The translations under genes were made by a program, and so were the position numbers. Under the pieces are notes generated by a model, which did no database searches, was not told the origin of the DNA, and saw only the letters and a list, made by a program, of their open reading frames with translations. Positions 1 through 5,790 of a stretch of DNA of 10,217 bases are shown here, piece after piece; within the stretch, counting starts at the first letter, position 1, and every line of letters starts with the position of its first letter. Source of the DNA: an uncultured Eubacteriales bacterium (lineage in GTDB: Bacteria; Bacillota; Clostridia; Monoglobales; Firm-18); assembly GCA_905210885.1 (NCBI GenBank), contig CAJLYO010000044.1:1-10217 (forward strand), read 5' to 3'.

Positions 1-1328
1 CCCATATTTTCAACAAGCACCGTGAGCTTATCGCCCGCCTTTGCGGTTATATTCACCGTAAGCGACTCGTTTATATAGGCAATGCCCTGCAATTCGTTAT
101 TTACAAGCACCTGCGCGCGGTCGCCCAGCTCTGCAAATGTAAGCGGTGTGTCCGTATAATCACGGTTTAAAACGGTGGTGTAGGCTATATACCCGTAGCC
201 CGTGCCGTAGTGCTCCATAGCGCGCGGCACATCACTGTGTATCGGGCTTGAAATAATATCAAGATTAGGCAGCAGCCCCGCGCTTTGTGTAAGCTTAACC
301 CTGCCGTAAGCATACTTTTTGCGGTTTGCGGGCACTTCGGGCGGTGTTACGCCCGTTTCCTCGGCTATAACCCGTCGTACAGCGAAATATTTTTCGGTGG
401 TATCACCACATTCCGATAGCAGCGCGTCATAATCGTAGCTTGTAACATCGGGCGCAAACTTTTCATAATGATTAGCCCCCGAGGTAAACTCGAAATTTGT
501 ACCGCCTATAAACATATACATATTAAGGCTGCCCTTTTTAAGCATATCCCGCACAACGCCCGCATACGCGTCAGCACTTGTTGTGTGGTGTTTTTCGTCG
601 CCCCACGCGTCAAACCAGCCGTTCCACATTTCCATACACATTTTGGGCACGTTAGGGAACATTTTATCGTGGCAGGCAAAATTTTCTTTAACCCTGCTGC
701 CGAAATTGAGCGTCGGCAGGCAGCCCTCCGCCGTGCCGTCGGCAAGCTCGGAATAACCCGTACCGTCCGATGTAAACAGCGGAACGTCTATTCCGCGGCG
801 GCGGTAGCCGTCCCTTAAATATTCAAGATATTTTTTATCATCGCCGTAATAGCCGTATTCATTTTCGCATTGCAGCATAATTACGGGCCCGCCGTTTGTT
901 GCAAGCAACGGCCTTATTTTTGCAAGCAATGTGTCAAGGTAACGGTCAAAATGCCTGATATAAGCCTTGTTCATACAGCGTATTTCAATTTCATCATCGC
1001 ACTGAATCCACCAAGGCAAGCCCCCGAACTCCCACTCGGCGCAGATATACGGCCCCGGGCGGACGATTACCATAAGCCCCGCTTTTTCGGCGGCTTTAAT
1101 AAAGGCTTCAATATCCAGCCTGCCCGAAAAATCGTATTTACCGGGCTCGGGCTCGTGAAGATTCCACGCGCAATAGGTTTCGACACAGTTGCAGCCCAAG
1201 GCTTTCAGCTTTGCGAAAATATCCTCCCAGGTATCGGGCATATTGCGAAAATAATGCACCGCGCCCGATATCAGCTTTATAGGTCTTCCGTCCTTATAAA
1301 AATCGCCGTTTTTAATTTCAAAATTCAT
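1..1328 (-). CDS. GH35 beta-galactosidase, C-terminus cut off by window edge
   Basis: Family GH35 enzymes release terminal beta-linked galactose with retention. I translated this frame by hand: it is open from ATG 1328 to the window edge (442 codons plus 2 nt). Residues 90-105 read RPGPYICAEWEFGGLP, a GH35 hallmark. The NGGPVIMLQCENEYG block carries the acid/base Glu157, preceded by Asn as in clan GH-A. CMEMWNGWFD carries the nucleophile Glu233. MFIGGTNFEF (Ile274) is the form I recall from animal-type GH35 proteins. TSYDYDALLSECGD follows, and a beta-sandwich begins near residue 370 (RAMEHYGTGYGYIAY). Bacterial cytoplasmic members are usually about 580-600 aa, so roughly 150 residues lie outside. 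There is no signal peptide, so it should be cytoplasmic. The ATG overlaps the TGA of the esterase gene (ATGA), so translation is probably coupled; a weak AAGAG lies 10 nt upstream. GC content is higher than in the adjoining gene. Exact linkage preference is not visible. Confidence 0.95.
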   Translation of the reverse strand, partial: MNFEIKNGDFYKDGRPIKLISGAVHYFRNMPDTWEDIFAKLKALGCNCVETYCAWNLHEPEPGKYDFSGRLDIEAFIKAAEKAGLMVIVRPGPYICAEWEFGGLPWWIQCDDEIEIRCMNKAYIRHFDRYLDTLLAKIRPLLATNGGPVIMLQCENEYGYYGDDKKYLEYLRDGYRRRGIDVPLFTSDGTGYSELADGTAEGCLPTLNFGSRVKENFACHDKMFPNVPKMCMEMWNGWFDAWGDEKHHTTSADAYAGVVRDMLKKGSLNMYMFIGGTNFEFTSGANHYEKFAPDVTSYDYDALLSECGDTTEKYFAVRRVIAEETGVTPPEVPANRKKYAYGRVKLTQSAGLLPNLDIISSPIHSDVPRAMEHYGTGYGYIAYTTVLNRDYTDTPLTFAELGDRAQVLVNNELQGIAYINESLTVNITAKAGDKLTVLVENM

Positions 1329-2272
1329 AAGTTAAACACTCTTGATAAATAATTTGCCAAATTTTCTGCTATTTGCTTATATCCGCAAACCGTCGGATGA
1401 GTGCCGTCTTCGGATATTTCAATATCCCATTTTTCGGTAGGAGTGAGATGAGCATTTATCCCGCTTTTAATTATCCTTTTTAAAGCAAGCGTAATTGCTT
1501 CCCTGCGGTATCCCGGATCCGATGTTGCATTCATTATCACAATTTCAGACTCGGGATATTTTTCACTGATTTTTTTTACAAAAGCGCAATAATGCTCGGC
1601 AAATATTTCAAGATTTCCCTTTTCTTTATCCTCTTTATTGCTTATGTAATCATTCGTTCCTAAAAATATAACCGTAACATCAGGCTGACGGCAATATTCA
1701 AATCGATAGTCGGTGTAGGAAACGGCTTCGTTCGGATGTTCAAGCTTAAAATACATACTCTCCATTCCCGGGCGTTCGGACAATCCCTTAGGTATTTCAT
1801 ACCATCCCCAACCGTCTACAAGCGACATACCGCAAAAAGCCTCAACCGAGTAATCGGTATCGGTAATACCGGCGGTTACAGACGGGAAACCCGGTGTGCT
1901 GTTGTAAGTTATGGAATCGCCTATAAAATGTATATACTTTCTGTCGGCAGTACGAAAAAACTCCTCATTTTCGGATATGCAAAAACCTTTAAGCCTTATA
2001 TGCCTACCGGGATGTGAAATGATTTTTAAGATGTGCCGTCCGTTATCGGTTTTTAAGCAAAGACCTTTTTCATAATATTCGGGTTCTGTGCTTTTCCCGT
2101 CAAGTAATACCGTTTTTTCTTCATCGGCGCAAAGTATACCGATCTTATTTCCGGTAAATCCGATTTCAACAGTTGCAACAGCCCCGTATGATACTATCTC
2201 GCCGTTTCCGTTCCCCTGCCACTTTCCGCTGAATTTGCATACTTCGCTGTTATACCCGATTGCATTTTTCAT
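1325..2272 (-). CDS. SGNH/GDSL esterase, CE2-like, cytoplasmic
   Basis: This is probably a carbohydrate O-deacetylase of the SGNH fold. The 315-aa protein has an N-terminal beta-rich half (about 1-108) like the jelly-roll domain of CE2 esterases, then an SGNH domain. Visible blocks are IHFIGDSIT with nucleophile Ser120, CGMS with Gly148, FLGTND with Asn207, and EDGTHPT with Asp289 and His292 as the rest of the triad. No signal peptide is present, so it should act on imported sugars in the cytoplasm. ATG 2272 is the most upstream possible start, because an in-frame TGA sits three codons before it. The Shine-Dalgarno site is poor (GGTGATTTGGT), so expression may depend on readthrough from upstream. 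The gene lies 28 nt after the beta-helix enzyme and overlaps GH35 by 4 nt. The SGNH fold is near certain. CE2 and acetyl as the leaving group are inferred; another acyl ester is possible. Confidence 0.85.
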   Translation of the reverse strand: MKNAIGYNSEVCKFSGKWQGNGNGEIVSYGAVATVEIGFTGNKIGILCADEEKTVLLDGKSTEPEYYEKGLCLKTDNGRHILKIISHPGRHIRLKGFCISENEEFFRTADRKYIHFIGDSITYNSTPGFPSVTAGITDTDYSVEAFCGMSLVDGWGWYEIPKGLSERPGMESMYFKLEHPNEAVSYTDYRFEYCRQPDVTVIFLGTNDYISNKEDKEKGNLEIFAEHYCAFVKKISEKYPESEIVIMNATSDPGYRREAITLALKRIIKSGINAHLTPTEKWDIEISEDGTHPTVCGYKQIAENLANYLSRVFNL

Positions 2273-2300
2273 ACCAAATCACCAATGTTTCAATTTTACG

Positions 2301-3884
2301 CTATTCCCTTATTACCGCTCCGCAATCCATAGTCCTGACAGGTTCATACGCAAACTCCGTGCCTTCGGTAATGCAGTTGTCTTTAAGTATGAGTTTTTGT
2401 GCGGACTGTGCAAAAATCAGAGTATCCTTCATATTAACAAAAACATTATTTTCTACGGTAACCTCTCCGTGCAAACCCGTTGGGAAATGTGTTATTTCAT
2501 CACCCTTATCATTTGCGGTAAGAAGTATTCCGCCGCATTTTTTCTTGCCTGATCCGCAGCCGCATTTATCAAAAACATTACCGCGTATAACAAGCTTTTC
2601 AACCGGACACATTTCGTTCCAGACTCCCATATCCGGTCCTATCAATAAAGCGGCGTCTACAATTCCGTAAAAATGGCAATCCTCCACCGTTGTTACGGCG
2701 GTTTCGATCAAAAAAGCTCTGGCGCGTGTATTGATCACCGTACAGCCCGTTATTTCAGTATCCGCAAAATAAGCCGTATTTGCAAGATAGTCTCCGTCTT
2801 CCAGTTCCGAAACGGGCTTATCGGTTACAATTTTATTAACGGTATACTCCAAAACTGTAAATTCGCCTTTCACACGAAAAGTCCCTTTTTCATAAACCTT
2901 TATCTTATCTCCCGGAGCCGCCCAATACAAAGAGAGGCGTCCGTCCTCCGATTGCGGCGTGGATTTAAAGCGTTTTGCATAACAATGTATCACATTACCG
3001 TCTATACCGTAAACGGTCGCGCCCTGATTGTGAATATTAAGCGCGTCGTCCCCCAAATTTTCGAAAAAGCAATTCTTTACGGTAAGCCTTCCGCGCAGAC
3101 CGGTTATATGTATACCGTCCGCATTACTTGAAAAAATCTGCGGCGATTTTCTGTCCGATAAGACTCTGTAGCGCAAAAAACTAAAGTTTTTGCTATCGGG
3201 ATGTATCGCACATGCAAGACCGGGAGATGAGTTAATCGTAACGTCCTTGATTTCAATATCACTGCAACCTGTAAACTCAAGCGGGCACTGTGCATACAAC
3301 GAATGACGCATACACATATATTCTCCGATTTCGAGATCTTTAAGCTGCACGCCGGTTGAAGGGTATGCAAAAAGTCTTATAACATTATCCCTCAAATAAT
3401 GCCAACGGTATCCGTTATTATCCGCAAACCAGACATGACCGTTCGGAGACATATCGTCGTCAAGACTGTTAAAGCCCACAAACATTTCGTTGCCCTTCAG
3501 TCTGGCTCCCATCTGCAGTTCCAGATCGGCCGTTAACTTTTCCTTGTCGATTTTCAAAACCTTTGCCAAAACATTGGGCGCATTGTCGGTAGTAATTGTA
3601 AAGCCTGAAAAACTGCAATCCTTACACCCGGTAATTTTAAACGCACCCTTATACGAGTACGGCTCACACGGGTCAAAATGCGTTACTATTTTTGCACCGT
3701 AGCCGACAAAACGTACATTGTCCCAGTTTTCTATTTTCAGTTGATTGCTGATATAATAAACTCCCGCAGCCAAATTTATTAGTGTATCGCCGTTCACCGT
3801 ATCAAACAGGTGCTGAAGCTTTTCGGTGATATCTACACCACCGGATATTTCCATATTTTTATCAGATATATTAATGATTTCCAT
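2301..3884 (-). CDS. Parallel beta-helix glycosidase, GH110-like (putative alpha-1,3-galactosidase)
   Basis: The 527-aa protein has a pectate-lyase-like N-terminus (GDTLINLAAGVYYIS, 32-46) followed by repeated beta-helix rungs such as DIEIKDVTI, RLTVKNCFF, VEKLVIRGNVF and EVTVENNVF. The block NADGIH (254-259) followed by GDDALNIH (278-285) matches what I remember of GH110, where one Asp lies 23 residues before an Asp pair; here these are Asp256 and Asp279/Asp280. NTRARAFLIET (385-395) also fits. GH110 enzymes invert and remove alpha-1,3-galactose from blood-group B or linear alpha-Gal ends. No signal peptide is seen, unlike most described members. ATG 3884 is chosen because AGGAG at 3900-3896 precedes it (11-nt spacing) and overlaps the permease stop; the frame is open to 3992 but that part overlaps the permease. 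A Cys cluster (Cys441, Cys443, Cys450) is odd. The beta-helix fold is sure; GH110 membership is likely; the substrate is inferred. Another beta-helix glycosidase family is the alternative. Confidence 0.75.
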   Translation of the reverse strand: MEIINISDKNMEISGGVDITEKLQHLFDTVNGDTLINLAAGVYYISNQLKIENWDNVRFVGYGAKIVTHFDPCEPYSYKGAFKITGCKDCSFSGFTITTDNAPNVLAKVLKIDKEKLTADLELQMGARLKGNEMFVGFNSLDDDMSPNGHVWFADNNGYRWHYLRDNVIRLFAYPSTGVQLKDLEIGEYMCMRHSLYAQCPLEFTGCSDIEIKDVTINSSPGLACAIHPDSKNFSFLRYRVLSDRKSPQIFSSNADGIHITGLRGRLTVKNCFFENLGDDALNIHNQGATVYGIDGNVIHCYAKRFKSTPQSEDGRLSLYWAAPGDKIKVYEKGTFRVKGEFTVLEYTVNKIVTDKPVSELEDGDYLANTAYFADTEITGCTVINTRARAFLIETAVTTVEDCHFYGIVDAALLIGPDMGVWNEMCPVEKLVIRGNVFDKCGCGSGKKKCGGILLTANDKGDEITHFPTGLHGEVTVENNVFVNMKDTLIFAQSAQKLILKDNCITEGTEFAYEPVRTMDCGAVIRE

Positions 3885-3895
3885 TATAAAATATT

Positions 3896-3901
3896 CTCCT
3901 A
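3896..3901 (-). promoter_or_regulatory. Shine-Dalgarno site fused to stop codon (MalG to beta-helix enzyme)
   Basis: The minus strand reads TAGGAG: the stop of the permease and a strong AGGAG site share bases. The 11-nt spacing to ATG 3884 is a little long, but no other start codon lies between, so it fixes the enzyme's N-terminus. Confidence 0.75.
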
Positions 3902-4849
3902 ACCCACTATTCCGACTCTGTCTATGCTTTGAATAAATTTCCTCTGCAATATAACATACATTATAATTACCGGCATAATAAATAACAGACATGCCGACAT
4001 TACAGTTCCCCTGTCTATGCTTACGCCCATACCTACCGCGCTGTTTCCGAGCAGTTTCAGCTTAACAGACAGCGGAAATTTATCATTCAGAAAAAGTACC
4101 GACAAGTAATAATCGTTCCAATGCCACACCACCGAAAAAATAGCAACGGTGAGCATAGCGACACCCGATGACGGCAGAATGACCCCGAAAAATGTTTTCA
4201 AGGCACTGGCACCGTCAATATACGCCGCCTCCTCAAGTTCATGCGGCAGTGTTTTAAAAAACTGTCTGTATATGAATATGAACAACCCCGAACGCAAACC
4301 GGTTCCGAAAAGCGACGGCAGCCAAAACACAAAGCCCGAATCCAGAAGGTTCGGTCGTATATCCCGCCCGACAATTTTCCCGATAAGTCCCAATATACCC
4401 AATATATCAAAATGCGAATAATTAAGGCTCATCGGTATTGCCGTCATTTGCGGCGGGACAAGAATTGTAAGCAATACCAATGCAAACATAAGTTTCTGAC
4501 CGCGAAACCTGAAACGCGCAAAACCGTACGCTGCAACGGCGCAGGTCAATATTTCGGCAACTCCGCTGAGTATTTGTATCATTATTGTATTAAAAAATGC
4601 CTTGCCGTAATCTAAAAGTTTCAGCGACTCTTTGAAATTTGCCGTTGTAAAGACCTTCGGAACCCAAACAACACTGGGATCGCTCATTTCCGAGGACGGT
4701 CTGAAAGCGTAGCTTATCATATATGCAAGCTGAAATATTACAACATAACTTACCGAAATAAGAAAAAAGTACCTAAAAATGCTTATTGCGATTTTAGTCG
4801 ACGCATATTTTCTTTTCAGACTTTTAACTTCATTGTCGTTTCTCTTCAT
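3899..4849 (-). CDS. Carbohydrate ABC transporter permease, MalG/UgpE type (CUT1)
   Basis: This is an inner-membrane permease subunit of a sugar importer, the likely partner of the MalF-type permease encoded just upstream. It has about six membrane spans: roughly 22-48, 84-110, 119-138, 172-194, 229-248 and 283-301. The cytoplasmic EAA loop, which contacts the ATPase, is at 206-226 (EEAAYIDGASALKTFFGVILP). The 316-aa length is about 35 residues above the common 280; the extra length is around 142-182, in a loop before the fourth span. Start ATG 4849 is preferred over ATG 4870 and over the longest frame (4945), because AGGGG at 4862-4858 sits 8 nt away and the longer forms run into the upstream permease. 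The gap to that gene is 11 nt. The family is certain; the sugar carried cannot be read from the sequence. Confidence 0.93.
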   Translation of the reverse strand: MKRNDNEVKSLKRKYASTKIAISIFRYFFLISVSYVVIFQLAYMISYAFRPSSEMSDPSVVWVPKVFTTANFKESLKLLDYGKAFFNTIMIQILSGVAEILTCAVAAYGFARFRFRGQKLMFALVLLTILVPPQMTAIPMSLNYSHFDILGILGLIGKIVGRDIRPNLLDSGFVFWLPSLFGTGLRSGLFIFIYRQFFKTLPHELEEAAYIDGASALKTFFGVILPSSGVAMLTVAIFSVVWHWNDYYLSVLFLNDKFPLSVKLKLLGNSAVGMGVSIDRGTVMSACLLFIMPVIIMYVILQRKFIQSIDRVGIVG

Positions 4850-4857
4850 ATCCGTTA

Positions 4858-4863
4858 CCCCTA
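4858..4863 (-). promoter_or_regulatory. Shine-Dalgarno site fused to stop codon (MalF to MalG gene)
   Basis: The minus strand reads TAGGGG, where TAG ends the MalF-type permease and AGGGG lies 8 nt before ATG 4849. It decides the start of the MalG-type permease against the in-frame ATG at 4870. Confidence 0.75.
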
Positions 4864-5772
4864 TTGCCATTTTCTTAAAGCCGCTCTGTAAAAAAGAAAT
4901 ATAACCGCTCCCATAAGCCCCATTGATATTACAAAATAAATCCACAGCATTGCCGACGCCTGACCGTATATCTGCTTGTCAAGCAGCATTGTATACGCTT
5001 GTTTGATAACCGGATTATCGGTGCTTACACAAAATTCTATAACCGTATAGACGGTTGCCAAAACTATTGTATTTCCCAACATCGGTATGGTTATTTTCCA
5101 AAATTCCTCCCATTTGGTTGCACCCTCAACCTTTGAAACCTCGTAAAGCTGTTCCGGAATTGATTGGAGTCCCGAAATAAACAGCACAATCTGTATTCCA
5201 CAATTCCACACAAGATTATAAATATCATTTGCGTACCCAAGTATTGCTGAAGTTAGCTTTTCGGGTAAACCGAGTCCCAAAAACATTTTTCCGAAATCAA
5301 TATACATATCCGCATATGTATTTAGTTCCGCATCTCCTCCGCCAACGGCGCGCATTGACTCCATAACGCTGTCGCCGCCGATATAATCCATAACCACGCC
5401 GGACGCAATTATAACCGGTATAAAGTAAATAGCCCTGAAAAGTGTTTTTCCCCTGAATTTTGAATTGAGCGTCACACCTATAAAAAGGCTGAGTATAAGA
5501 ATTACCGGAACCTGCGCCGAAAAGCTTTTTATACTTGAAATCAATCTGTCGAGATATTCGGGAGATTTATAAAGCGCATAATTAAAATTGCTGAATCCTA
5601 CAAATTTAAGAGAAAAACCGTCTGTTGTAACAGCAACCTTTGAAAAAGCAAAAGCAATTGACTGAAGTATCGGTTTAAAGAAAAACAGTACAAACCCGAT
5701 GAGCCATGGCAATGTAAACAAAAATCCTTTTCGCGAATTAAGAGCCTCTATGGAATGTTTCTTTTTTTGCAT
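4861..5772 (-). CDS. Sugar ABC transporter permease, MalF/UgpA type (CUT1)
   Basis: This is the other membrane subunit of the sugar importer. The 303-aa protein has a short basic N-terminus, a first span at about 17-39, further spans near 84-103, 112-130, 188-205, 232-250 and 273-296, and the EAA loop at 211-230 (EVSKVEGATKWEEFWKITIP), a somewhat diverged form of EAA-G-I-LP. The RGKTLFRAIYFIPVII stretch (107-122) is typical of UgpA/LacF-type subunits. A hydrophilic stretch of about 50 residues (131-180) lies between the third and fourth spans and is longer than usual. The start at 5772 is 18 nt after the lipoprotein stop; the only Shine-Dalgarno candidate is GGGGG at 5787-5783, 10 nt away. 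No binding protein or ATPase gene lies nearby, so it presumably uses a shared MsmX-type ATPase. Confidence 0.93.
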   Translation of the reverse strand: MQKKKHSIEALNSRKGFLFTLPWLIGFVLFFFKPILQSIAFAFSKVAVTTDGFSLKFVGFSNFNYALYKSPEYLDRLISSIKSFSAQVPVILILSLFIGVTLNSKFRGKTLFRAIYFIPVIIASGVVMDYIGGDSVMESMRAVGGGDAELNTYADMYIDFGKMFLGLGLPEKLTSAILGYANDIYNLVWNCGIQIVLFISGLQSIPEQLYEVSKVEGATKWEEFWKITIPMLGNTIVLATVYTVIEFCVSTDNPVIKQAYTMLLDKQIYGQASAMLWIYFVISMGLMGAVIFLFYRAALRKWQ

Positions 5773-5790
5773 CTCTGTTTGTCCCCCAGG

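Noticed and set aside
1051..1062. GC-rich palindrome-like stretch
   Set aside because: It encodes the conserved RPGP motif of GH35, so codon content explains it.
468..1352. Plus-strand open frames at 468-818 and 870-1352, and a minus-strand frame at 506-745
   Set aside because: They lie inside the GH35 gene, whose minus-strand frame is open to the window edge and carries all family motifs. The translations look like random Cys/Arg/Pro-rich peptides.
2273..2300. The 28-nt gap between the beta-helix enzyme and the esterase as a terminator or internal promoter
   Set aside because: There is no stem followed by a T run, and no spaced -35 and -10 boxes. Only a short TTGGT direct repeat is seen.
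3884..3992. Longer N-terminus for the beta-helix enzyme starting at 3992
   Set aside because: It overlaps the permease coding region, and the strong AGGAG site points to ATG 3884.
4849..4945. Longer N-terminus for the MalG-type permease starting at 4945
   Set aside because: It would overlap the end of the MalF-type permease by 85 nt and has no fitting ribosome site. ATG 4849 has AGGGG at 8 nt.
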